Of a stretch of DNA of 64,000 nt, positions 37,016 to 46,306 are shown one piece after another. Numbering within the stretch: position 1 is the first letter of the stretch; the number at the start of each line of letters is the position of its first letter. The notes beneath the pieces were generated by a model that made no database searches, was not told the origin of the DNA, and worked only from the letters and a program-made list of their open reading frames with translations. Location of the stretch: assembly GCA_963667855.2 (NCBI GenBank), contig CAXXKI010000032.1, positions 1 through 64,000 on the forward strand. The letters run 5' to 3'. Made by a program: the position numbers and the translations under genes. Origin of the DNA: G963667855 sp963667855. GTDB taxonomy: Bacteria > Planctomycetota > Phycisphaerae > UBA1845.

Positions 37016-37965
37016 CGATCAGCGGATCCTCGCTATAGAAAGTGTTTTCCGTTCCAATAGCATGCTCCTTGATTTGATACAAGGGCCGCGAGGTTAAATG
37101 AAAACGTTCTTTCCAGCCAAAATCTCCGCATAGAAAATCCACCATTTTCAGGCCCTGTTCGCACGCCCACTTCAAATGGTGCAGATTGATAACCTTGGCG
37201 ATTCCCGGTAGAGACATATCGGTCCCGCCGGCCAGTACGGTGTACACGCCGTTATATAAAGCTCCCAGATCGACTGCAGCAATCTTGCCTCCCACCAGCA
37301 CGGTGGTAACCCGGATCCATTTCCGCTTCAGCAGTAAACGGGCGAGTTTTTCAAACGATTTCAGGAATCGGTTGTCGCCGAAGTAAGAGTTATCACCAAA
37401 AGCATCCAGGTTCAGCGAAAAGACTCGTTGAATATCTTCAACTGCGTTGTAGCGATAGGAGATCCCCAGGGATTCCCATGCCTCATGTTCCCGGCGAAAC
37501 CTCTTCTGGCTCCTTCCGGAAAAAACGCCCAGATAATTATCGAAGCTGTAGCTGAACGTGCCTGGGAGAAATACGTACTTGAATTCATCGAAACTTAGCG
37601 ATGATCCGTTCCAATGCTTTGATGGTGGAAGGTATCGCAGGTGAACCGGTAGCGGACAGGCTTCCAGCAGCAGATCATGCGTCGATGATGAGTCGGCGAT
37701 AATCCGGTTCTCCTCCAGCCAGGTCTTACCGGCATACGTTTCACCGGGAAAGTAACCGAAGTAGTCGCTGTCGCTGACTTCACTAAGAGGCAGGCAGCCT
37801 TGAAGACCGGTATCGTCATGGGCAAAGCACAAAATGGGGGCGGTGCCCGTAACTCTCCTGGAAGCACATCCGGACATCCCACAGGTCGAATAACCCGTTG
37901 GGCGGGATTAGTTGCTCCCAGATTGACCTGCATTGCTCAAGATTATCGACAATGGATATTCTCAT
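37005..37965 (-). pseudogene. FemAB/CelD-like GNAT acyltransferase, one frameshift
   Basis: GNAT-fold N-acyltransferase of the Acetyltransf_6 (FemAB/BioF2-like) group. ATG 37965 opens RISIVDNLEQCRSIWEQLIP; after one slip at about 37815 the main frame continues CLPLSEVSDSDYFGYFPGE, then the core SGRSQKRFRREHEAW, VLVGGKIAAVDLGALYNGVY and the end motif DFLCGDFGWKERFHLTSRPL. Complete length is about 319 residues. Its start adjoins the SpeD-like stop (TAG then ATG) and its end overlaps the ATP-grasp fusion. The group acylates amines using acyl-CoA, acyl-carrier or aminoacyl donors, so it may modify the amine made by its neighbours. Confidence 0.75.
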
Positions 37966-37966
37966 T

Positions 37967-38416
37967 CTATCTTCTCATGGTTACGTTGATAGTGGTGGAT
38001 TTTCCTCCGAAATACTCCTGGGCAAATTTCCTTACGACTTCCGGGTTATAGGGCTTGCAGCTGAACACGTCGAGGTAAGTCGCGTTAGTCAGGTTCGCAA
38101 AATGGGCGCTGATCAATGAGGTCTCGATCAACTGGACCATGGAATATCCGGCCACCTTCTCGTCTTCGCCGAAGTGGACGACTTGGGTTTCGCCGAACCG
38201 CCTCATTTCGATCAGATCGCAAAGATCTATTACGAACTGTTTGATATGATCGGCCGACCGGATAAGCTCCGGCTGACAATCGTATATGTCTATGGCTGAA
38301 GCAATTCCCCATACGCCTTGTTGGGCTGCAGTGTCCATTATCCTTTGCCCTTCGATCAGGGGATCGGCAACTTTCTGGGGTTCTACGCACGTTTCGCTAA
38401 GGGTAGCTGATTTCAT
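37967..38416 (-). CDS. SpeD-family pyruvoyl-dependent decarboxylase (AdoMetDC homologue)
   Basis: 149 residues of the bacterial S-adenosylmethionine decarboxylase family, whose pyruvoyl cofactor arises by self-cleavage at an internal serine. Ser100 (LIETSLISAHF), His105 and Cys120 (LDVFSCK) have the same spacing (+5, +20) as Ser63, His68 and Cys83 of characterised SpeD, so cleavage is expected. The usual Glu-Ser-His is changed to Thr-Ser-Leu, and the Trp-Pro-Glu segment is absent. No spermidine synthase is nearby. Homologues that decarboxylate ornithine or arginine instead of AdoMet are known, so AdoMet specificity should not be assumed. ATG 38416 is 10 bases after the small charged gene. Confidence 0.85.
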   Translation of the reverse strand: MKSATLSETCVEPQKVADPLIEGQRIMDTAAQQGVWGIASAIDIYDCQPELIRSADHIKQFVIDLCDLIEMRRFGETQVVHFGEDEKVAGYSMVQLIETSLISAHFANLTNATYLDVFSCKPYNPEVVRKFAQEYFGGKSTTINVTMRR

Positions 38417-38426
38417 TTAGGTTCTC

Positions 38427-38597
38427 TCATTCGTCCATAATGGAACGTTTGTCCTGGTTCTTTTTTCTATGCCTACTTAAGCCGGAGTCTTTCTTGGATC
38501 GCTTCTCATCGTACTCGTCGAATTCCGGGAACTCAGAATAATCCTCTAACTTTTCAAGACGATCCTCTTCCTCCTGGCGACGCTTCTTCTGTGACAT
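38427..38597 (-). CDS. 56-residue charged protein heading the SpeD operon
   Basis: Starts at ATG 38597 behind AAAGGAAAGGAAAC, an excellent ribosome site, and stops at 38427, 10 bases before speD-like. The sequence is almost wholly Lys, Arg, Glu and Asp (SQKKRRQEEEDRLEKLEDYS and later DEYDEKRSKKD), with one Tyr-containing acidic centre and a basic tail ending RSIMDE. It is likely disordered or helical, with no cysteine and no carrier-protein serine motif. It could be a leader-like regulator, a scaffold, or a peptide substrate of the ATP-grasp enzyme; none of these is shown. Confidence 0.6.
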   Translation of the reverse strand: MSQKKRRQEEEDRLEKLEDYSEFPEFDEYDEKRSKKDSGLSRHRKKNQDKRSIMDE

Positions 38598-38628
38598 GTT
38601 TCCTTTCCTTTAGACGTATTTTCTCCAT

Positions 38629-38643
38629 GCCCGTCTGTCGGGC
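38629..38643 (-). promoter_or_regulatory. hairpin at the 5' end of the SpeD-operon transcript
   Basis: GCCCG and CGGGC enclose five bases. It begins only a few bases from the transcription start predicted from the sigma-54 element, so it would cap the mRNA 5' end. Confidence 0.4.
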
Positions 38644-38656
38644 CGAGCGATCTCCT

Positions 38657-38672
38657 AGCATTGCTTGTGCCA
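38657..38672 (-). promoter_or_regulatory. sigma-54 promoter of the SpeD/GNAT/ATP-grasp operon
   Basis: On the minus strand TGGCACAAGCAATGCT matches the sigma-54 consensus TGGCAC-N5-TTGC(A/T) with one mismatch, and has the invariant GG-N10-GC spacing. Predicted start is near 38646, giving a leader of about 50 bases to ATG 38597. A sigma-54 activator gene is transcribed away on the other side of the gap. Confidence 0.72.
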
Positions 38673-38796
38673 GCTATAGAACTCAAAAAAGACTAAATGC
38701 GTAACCATATGCTATCAAATACGTTATGGATTGAAGTTTATGTTTCAGCGCAAAGCTGACGGAGTTTGGGATAGAAAATTTGGCTAGAAATAGGTA

Positions 38797-38810
38797 TTTC
38801 GGTGCCGAAA
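38797..38810. promoter_or_regulatory. candidate enhancer site for the sigma-54 activator
   Basis: TTTCGG and CCGAAA, two bases apart, form an inverted repeat about 125 bases upstream of the sigma-54 promoter, a usual distance for an activator-binding site. It is also about 90 bases upstream of the activator gene's own promoter. Confidence 0.35.
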
Positions 38811-38873
38811 AACAGGGGTGGGCAGTTCTACCCAATAATTTCACAGGTTGCCTGGTAGAGAATACGCCGTAAT

Positions 38874-38903
38874 TTGCTATTATTAAAGCTGATATGATAT
38901 AAT
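38874..38903 (+). promoter_or_regulatory. sigma-70-type promoter of the activator gene
   Basis: TTGCTA (38874-38879) and TATAAT (38898-38903) are 18 bases apart, about 55 bases before the activator start codon. Confidence 0.55.
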
Positions 38904-38958
38904 GGTACCATGATGCCGAAAACGTGTTTGGGTAATTATTTGCCGATTGGGGTGCCTT

Positions 38959-40392
38959 ATGATTCTACGTGTTGTGTATTGGTCTCGTGGATGAGGAACT
39001 CGTCCGATGTCTGGCGGAAACACTCGCCGGTGTAGATGTTGTCGTAGAAGAGGTTTCCGCAAACGAAGAGACTTGGGACAACCTGGTCAGGCAGGCCGGC
39101 GATGTGACTATTGTCAGTCAGGAACTCATACCGGCTCCTCTGGAAACCAGTATTTCTCTTCTTAACGACCTGCCGGAGATTCCCACTACCGTAATAATTA
39201 CCAATAGCGTTTCGCCGGAAGAGTCCGCACATCTTATGGCCTGCGGTTGTGATACGGTACTGTACGGCGGTCTGCCTATTCATCAACTGGTGGCCGCTAT
39301 TGAAGCTACATTGGAAAACCGCAAGCAACTTTTACGCCGATGGCATCTGGAGACCGAGCAGCGACAGAAACCCAGCCTGGCCGATTTCATTTCCGAGAGT
39401 CCGGCAATCAAGATGTTCCTCAAGGTCGTTAGAAGAGTTACGCCCAGCAATGCATCGTTATTGATTCTGGGCGAGACGGGTGTCGGAAAGGAGCATCTGG
39501 CAAAGGCCATACACGCAGAAGGTCCCCGTTCGAGCGGTCCTTTCATCGCCATCAACTGTGCGGCTCTTCCGGGGCAACTTCTGGAGAGTGAATTGTTCGG
39601 GCACGAAAAGGGAGCGTTTACCGGGGCCACGCGAAATCGTCGGGGGGCATTCGAGATGGCTCACGGCTGGTACTATGTTCCTTGATGAGATTGTGTGAAA
39701 TGCCACTCTCCCTGCAGTCAAAACTTCTTCGCGTGCTACAGGACTTCAGTATCCGGCGCGTCGGCGGTGAGGTGGAGATAGATGTCGACGTGAGAGTGAT
39801 CGCTGCGTCTAACAGGGATCTGGAAGCCGAATCGAAGGAAAATCTTTTCCGCCGTGATCTCTTCTATCGCCTCAGTGTTGTGACTCTCACCGTTCCACCG
39901 CTCCGCGAGCGACGGGATGATATTCCCGTGTTGATCGAAAAGATCATGGAACGCCTGGCTCCCAAGATCGGCATTGACATTCACGATATTTCGGATGAGG
40001 CTCTGGAAAAGCTCTGTCGATACGATTGGCCGGGAAACGTGCGGGAGTTGAGCAACGTTATCGAAAGAGCTCTTCTGCTTTGCGAAGGAGATATACTCAC
40101 TGCCGCTGATCTGCCGGTGGGGATCGCCGAAATCGACTCTCGCCCCGGCTCGCTGGATGTTTCGCTTTGTGAAATTCCCGACGCTTGGATTGATAAAACC
40201 CTGCCGGAAGTCACTCGGTTGGCGATTGATAATATCGAGCGGGCGTATCTTGAAATGGTGCTTACTGAAACCAGGGGCGGTTTGCTTAGGCGGCCGGCGT
40301 GCTTTAGCGGCACACAGCGTGCGGGAATACACCAACGCGGTCTTTATAACAAGATGAAACGGCTGAACTTGAGCAAACGCGATTTTCGTTGA
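38959..40392 (+). pseudogene. NtrC-family sigma-54 activator, frameshifted
   Basis: An enhancer-binding AAA+ protein. The first 130 residues form a receiver-like domain, but the phospho-Asp position reads VTIVSQELI, so it is probably not phosphorylated there. The AAA+ core has Walker A GETGVGKEHL, the sigma-54-contact loop GAFTGA, RVLQDFSIRRVGG and the R-finger region FYRLSVVTLTVPPLRERRDD, and a Fis-like C-terminal helix-turn-helix ends the protein (LYNKMKRLNLSKRDFR). One-base slips occur at about 38968, 39670 and probably 40285. Divergent to, and probably controlling, the sigma-54 promoter at 38657-38672. Confidence 0.85.
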
Positions 40393-40559
40393 GTGCGGAT
40401 TAATCGTCGCTTTGATCTTAAGTACTACAAACCTCGGATTAAACTTTATAGCCGCCATTTGGGGCGGTTATCCGCATTGAATACGCCTTACCGGGTTGCT
40501 AAACTGTATATAAGAGAGGTACCCTTGAAGATCCCGCTGGAAACTCCCGGAGGATGAAG

Positions 40560-43119
40560 ATGTATAGGACGTTATTCGTATCAGCGGCATTGCTGATTCT
40601 ATTTTGTTTCCCCGTCAACCTGCAGGGGGCACCGCTTGCAGACCGGGATGTGGCCGACGACGTCTTCTACATGTTCATGCCCATCGCCTGGCGCGATTCC
40701 GATAACGATACATACCGCTTCGGTGACATAGGGGGAATGATCGACTCGCTTGATTATCTCGAATACCTTGGCGTTACCGCGATCTGGATGACTCCGATTT
40801 TTCCATCGCCGGCATATCACGGTTATCAGCACGGTCCTGGTAATCAGGTGAATTCCCGACTGGGAACGGAAGCCGATTTCTGGAATTTCGTGTCGGCCGC
40901 ACACGCTCGGGATATAAAGGTTTTCATAGATTTCGTTGTATATGGTATTTCCCAGGATACGGTGTGGTTCCAGGATTCATACGGAAACCCGTCCTCGATA
41001 TACGATAACTGGATGTCGTATTACAATTATGATAATACCAACTACTACGGCAATACCTACAATACCTGGAACGGCGACTTCGTCGGTTTCATCCACTGGA
41101 ACCTGAACCATCAGGCCGTTACCGATATGGTCACCGGCTGGGCGGTTCATTGGCTCGACCCCGACGGTAACGGCGACCCTGCAGATGGTATCGACGGTTT
41201 CAGGCTCGACCACGTGTCCGCCTGGGATGATGGGGAAAGCCCATGGGGGTATCACATCGACTGGTGGGAGGACTGGAAAGCCGAATTGCTTCAGGTCAAC
41301 CCTGACGTATTTACCTTTGCCGAGCAGGCGGACTGGGGTTCACATGGAGTGGACCTTCTGCCCGCTTTCGATGCAGCCATGACCAAGCCGTTTTTATTTG
41401 CCGCCCGTAACGCTCTGGCAGCGGAAGACTCTGCAGAACTCTATTCCCAGATGAAGACTACCGTCTCTGTATTGCCTGAGGGAAAAACCTTTCTAGCTAC
41501 GTTCGGCGATCACGATGTCGACCGCTTGCTCTCGGTTATCGGCGGTTCGGTTGGCAAGGCAAAAATCGCGGCCGCGGTTTTCATGACCCAGCCGTTTCCT
41601 CCGGTTATTTATTACGGTGACGAGATAGGTATGCGGGGCACCAAGCAGGATTACGGCAGTGACGCTAACGATATTCCCCTTCGCGAACCGTTCAAATGGA
41701 ACGCGGTAGCCTCTTCGCCCATGTCCAATTATTGGATACTAAATAGCCAGGCGCATAATAATGCGTTTGCCGCTGATAATGACGGGCGATCAGTTGAGGA
41801 ACAGATGGGAAATGCCAATTCCCTTCTTGAAGCGTACCGCTACCTGATAGGCGTGCGTAAAGACCACGTAGCTCTGCGCCGCGGAGGCTACGCCGAAGTA
41901 CCGAATTCCAGTTCCCGAGTATGGGCGTTTGTCCGCCATGCGGAGAACCAGGAAACCCTGCTGGTGGCTATCAATATCGGCAATGCCACTCAGAACGCCA
42001 GCCTGGATCTCTCTTCCTTTGAAATTCCCGGTGGCACAACCACCGTGCAGAACGCGCTGACCGGCGCGGTGCTGGCCGATATGACCGACGCCAACAAGGG
42101 GGCTTATAGTATCAGTTTGCCCCCGTATACGTACAGAATACTGTCGTTGAATGTTATCCCGACGGAGACGGAAATACCGAGTTACGATGGATTGGATTCA
42201 TTCCCAACGACATGGGAGCCAGGGCATTGGTTGCTACGCAGGATAACCATACGGCCATGGGCGACAACGTAAGTGAACTCAACCAGATGTTCCTAAAACG
42301 CGTGAATAATACCATTCGTTTCGGTGTTACCGGTAATCTCAGCAGTATCGGGGCGGCGATGATGTTGCTCGTTGATTCCATTCCGGGGGGCCAGAGTACA
42401 CTTTCCACGGGTTCGTTCTCCACGCCGCCGTCAACAATACATGACGTAAACGGTATGACTATGGATTCGGGTTTCAAACCCGATGTCATAATTCACGTTA
42501 ATACCTATAGCGGGGGTATCTACGTCGACTACTTTGAGTTGGACAGTGCCGGGGGAGGAACCAAACGATATATCGGTGGTGGGACTGTCGACGATCTCGA
42601 CGGATTCCTGACCGGCGGAACCAACCCCGGTGCGATGATGCTTGCGGTCAGCGATTCCAATTCGGCCGGTGTAACCTCGTCAGACGCTTCGACAGCGCCC
42701 ACCGCCACGGCCGGCTTTGAGGGAGAAATCAATATCTCCGATCTGCTGCTCAGTGAAGCAACTGGAACCATCAAGGTGATGGCCATGATAGTCAGCAATG
42801 ACGGCACAATAGGCAATCAGTTTCTCCCCGGCTTAGGCGGTGGATACGGCAACCTCGGCGATTCACCCATAGACTTGAACACTATACCGGGAAACGCCAG
42901 TATGTTACTTTTTCACTGACCGATACTCCGGGCGACTGGAATTACGATGGAGCGGTCGACCTGGCGGACTACGAACACTTCGCCGATTGCCTCGCCGGAC
43001 CGTATGTTAGTTTAGCTGACCCCGATTGCGAAGTGTTTGATCTTGATACAGATGGTGACGTGGATCTTGTCGATTTTGCTGTTTTTCAACAGCTTATAGT
43101 GGCTTCGGGATCCCGTTAA
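40560..43119 (+). pseudogene. secreted alpha-amylase-type glycosidase with dockerin-like C-terminus, two frameshifts
   Basis: GH13 enzyme cleaving alpha-glucans. ATG 40560 is preferred over 40554 because GGAGG (40549-40553) then has good spacing; a signal peptide ends near NLQGAPLAD. Catalytic residues are the Asp nucleophile in GIDGFRLDH, the Glu in VFTFAEQAD and the Asp in FGDHDVDR. After a slip at about 42190 a beta-rich domain follows (ALVATQDNHTAMGDNVSE onward), and after another at about 42905 a dockerin-like pair of calcium loops (GDWNYDGAVDLADYEHFADC; DLDTDGDVDLVDF) ending at 43119. Full length about 850 residues. Unlike cellulosomal dockerins, these tails occur on many unrelated planctomycete exported proteins. 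Confidence 0.85.
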
Positions 43120-43175
43120 TAGCTGAACTGACAGTCTCTGATTGAGAAATCGAGTATAGCTGTTTCCCGTACATG

Positions 43176-45498
43176 CTATGTCAGCGATACCGGATCAACG
43201 TCGATTATCGTGTTTTTGGCTTTGGTCCTCAGGCCTCCCTTGTAACGAGTTGTTTCCAGAACCTTCAACATGTAACCGGCCGTCGGAGCTTTGAGCAGCA
43301 CTTCCGCCCGGTACATGTTTCTTACCCCCGTTCGATTACGCACGGGTGAGGACCCAGCACGTTGCAGCCCGGCAGTTCGCGCGTAGCTATTGTATCTCTG
43401 AGCCTGGATACCAGTGCTTTTCCTTCATCGTTGATTTCCCCTTCTCTTGGTCCGCTGAGAACAAAGCGGGTTATCCTGGTATATGGTGGTAAGCCCATAG
43501 CCTGGCGGCGGGGCATCTCTGAAGCTGCGAAACTGTCGAAATCGTGATGCATGGCGTGACGCAGGGCGGGGGAATCCGTTGCCAGCGACTGGACCACAGA
43601 CCTGCCCCGGCACGTCGGCGCGTCCGGCACGTCGGACCGGCCACCTGGGTTACCAGTTGGAAAAGCCTCTCGTTAGCCCTGAAATCAGACATGGAAGGGA
43701 GGTTCCGGATGGAGGTTCCGTTCCGATTTACGCCCTGCGAGCGTTGGGATACGTTGGGAAAATCCAAGCCCTTGGCGATCATCTGCGTGCCCAGCAGGAT
43801 GTCCAGTTCCCGCTGCTCAAACGCCCGGACCAGTTCCCGGTACTTACGGGCGTGGGTCATGGTGTCGCTGTCCGCCCTGTGGACTCGAGCTTCGGGGAAC
43901 TCTATGCCCAGTTGCTCTTCCGATCCGCTCTGTTCCACCGCCTCCATGAACCAGCTTGCCCCGGCAGGAAAGCTTGCCGAGGAAATCGGGCAATTTCGCG
44001 GAATCGGTTCGCTGCTGTTGCATTGGTGGCATTGGATACGGTTTTGCGAAAGGTGTAAAACCATGTTCGCGTTACAACGCGGGCATTGAATGCGCATCTT
44101 GCATTGCGGGCAGAACAGCCAGGTCGCGTATCCCCGGCGATTTAAGAGTAAAACAACCTGTTCCTGGCGGTTCAGGGCTTCCCTTATCGCACTTCGCAGC
44201 CTGCGGGATAGCGATGCTCCGGCGGCAATGCTCGGCTCGTTCCGCATGTCCACCAGGCTCACCGTAGGCATGGGCAGCGAGCGAACCCGGTGGGGCAGGT
44301 GGATTTTTTCATACGTGTCGAAACGGCTTTCGTTGTACCACGTTTCCAGTGAAGGGGTGGCCGACCCCAGGATTATGGGGATACCCAATACCTGGGCACG
44401 CTTGATGGCCACGTCCCGAACGTGAAAACGCGGACTCTGCAGGTTCTTGTAACTAGGCTCCTGCTCTTCGTCGACAACGATAATCCCCGGATTCGGGCAG
44501 GGGGCGAAAACCGCGCTGCGGGTACCGATCACAACCGGCGTTCGCCCTGTGCGGATTTCCTCCCACGCCAGCGATCTTTGCACGCTGCTCAGCCCGCTAT
44601 GAATAACCGCCACGTTGTCGAACCTGCACGCCAAACGCTTCATCAACTGCGTGGTTAGAGCAATCTCCGGGACGAGCATGATTGCCTGTTTCCCCGCAGC
44701 TAGAACCTCGCGCATCGCCCGTACGTATACTTCCGTTTTTCCGCTTCCGCTTTTACCGTACAGTAAAAGAGCGGCGAATTCGCCGGTGGAGAGCACCTCG
44801 CTGATCCGCGTTAGTGCTTTTTGCTGATCTTCGTTTATGTCAAAATCAGGTTCTTCGCGGGGAAATTCGTTTTCTGCCGGTTTGGGCGGTTCCTTAGTGA
44901 CTGTTTCAGTGACCCATCCTTTATCCATGAGTCCACGCAGCGTACTTCGCGATGCTCCGGATGATTCGAGTAGCGTATTGGCTTCCTGCGTTCCGCCGGC
45001 CCCCCGCAGAGCCTCGATTATTTCTTTTTGCTTTTTCCCCAGGCGAACACCGTCAAGATCGGATTCCGACGCGGTGAGCGTTATATGGCGAACTGTAGTG
45101 AACCCGCTCTGCTTGCGGACGGCCTGTGGTATCATCGCCGCCAGGCAGCGGCCCAGCGGGCAGCAGTAGTATTGGGATATCCACTTGCCCAGTTCCAGGA
45201 GATGGTCACTGAGCTGGCCGGCCGCGTCCAGTATCTCCGCTATCGGCTTGAGCGTGGATGTCCATTCGCCCCTCTCTATCCCCACGACGTAAGCCGGGGC
45301 GAGTGACCCTTTACGCCCGAAGGGCACGGAAACCCGCTGGCCGATTCGCAGGCAGGCCAGCATCTCCTCGGAAGTGGTATAGGTATAAACCTTGTCGATA
45401 GGGGCGGCCGGGGCTACCGATATCAGCGGGGCGGTTCGGGTTTCCCCTGACTCAATCCACAACGGAGCGGTATGTTCATCCTTCTTTCGCCTGGCCAT
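43176..45498 (-). pseudogene. priA: primosomal helicase PriA, C-terminal frameshifts
   Basis: Replication-restart helicase that reloads the replisome at stalled forks. From ATG 45498 the N-terminal DNA-binding domain (VAPAAPIDKVYTYTTSEEML; VPFGRKGSLAPAYVVG) is intact, as are Walker A YGKSGSGKTEVYV and zinc cysteines CPQC-CPRC-CHQC. Motif II reads VDEEQEPSYK where most PriA have DEEH. The helicase C-terminus (LGTQMIAKGLDFPNVS) is intact to about 43760. Slips at about 43930, 43750, 43630 and 43325 then change frame before the last residues NTIIDVDPVSLT at 43176. Normal total length of about 770 residues. Confidence 0.9.
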
Positions 45499-45638
45499 CT
45501 TCCGTACCGATCAGACTATCAACTCAAGCCACCGCACAAAAGATGGCCACGAAAGGTCAGTCTAATCGTATACGGGCAGCATGCAATCAATCAACACAGG
45601 TGATAAAAGGTGAAATGTACACCGGGGCAACAGTAAAT

Positions 45639-45674
45639 ACGCAGGTCCGGACATCGACCAGACCTGCGTTTTTT
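45639..45674 (+). terminator. strong hairpin with T-run
   Basis: ACGCAGGTC and GACCTGCGT pair perfectly around a 13-base loop and are followed by TTTTT on the plus strand. No plus-strand gene lies upstream, while a minus-strand gene ends at 45698, so it may serve that gene in the weaker direction or block antisense transcription. Confidence 0.5.
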
Positions 45675-45697
45675 GAATTAGCCAACTGGCGAAATAC

Positions 45698-46159
45698 TTA
45701 GCTGAGAGGTTTCTCTTCTCCAACCGGAGGGGCAACTTCGCCATGAATCAACTCTTCAGGGATCGCCCGTTCCGGCCTGCTTCTGAAACCGGTTATCTGA
45801 GGCATATCATCAGGCTTCTCCGCCGGGTGGACCGCGAATACTTCAACCCGCACGATCTCTTCAAAGGGGACCGTAACAACAAACGAACCCACCTTGTACT
45901 GGTCGTCAACCGCTTCGCATTCAAACGTAAGCTGGGCTTTGCTGGGCATGGCCGCCAACTGCTTGATCTCGTAGCTGAACCCGTCCCGTAAATAGATCAG
46001 ACATCGAGCCTCGGTTTCCTCGTAAAACTTACGAAACGTGTCGTTCTCCATAGCCTCCTCGCGTTCGAGGTGCGGAAAGTGGGCCAGCGTACATCGTATG
46101 CGGGCCTCTTCCTGTTGGAGCATAAACGCGTTACTATGAAACCAGTCGTAGTTGAACAT
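45698..46159 (-). CDS. hypothetical protein
   Basis: About 153 residues from ATG 46159; a second ATG at 46051 has GAGGAGG directly before it but too close. A helical N-terminus (LQQEEARIRCTLAHFPHLER) leads to a beta-rich core (ARCLIYLRDGFSYEIKQLAA; SFVVTVPFEEIVRVEVFAV) and a Pro/Glu-rich tail. No signal peptide or known motif. It is divergent from queG. It may be a small intracellular protein conserved only in relatives; function unknown. Confidence 0.6.
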   Translation of the reverse strand: MFNYDWFHSNAFMLQQEEARIRCTLAHFPHLEREEAMENDTFRKFYEETEARCLIYLRDGFSYEIKQLAAMPSKAQLTFECEAVDDQYKVGSFVVTVPFEEIVRVEVFAVHPAEKPDDMPQITGFRSRPERAIPEELIHGEVAPPVGEEKPLS

Positions 46160-46306
46160 ATTTCGGAACCGATACAAACAGAGAATGACCAGGCCGCGCC
46201 GGGCGCTGATCGAAATCAAGAGAGAAAACGCTATCCTCGTCCATCCGCCTTGTCAATGGACGGTTCCAGTATGGTAAATCGACGGATGACCCGTATGAGG
46301 TGAGAC

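Noticed and set aside
39616..40392. Programmed frameshift in the activator gene
   Set aside because: No slippery heptamer with stimulatory structure was seen, and similar one-base slips occur in many nearby genes.
39736..40458. 240-codon minus-strand frame
   Set aside because: Antisense to the sigma-54 activator AAA+ domain.
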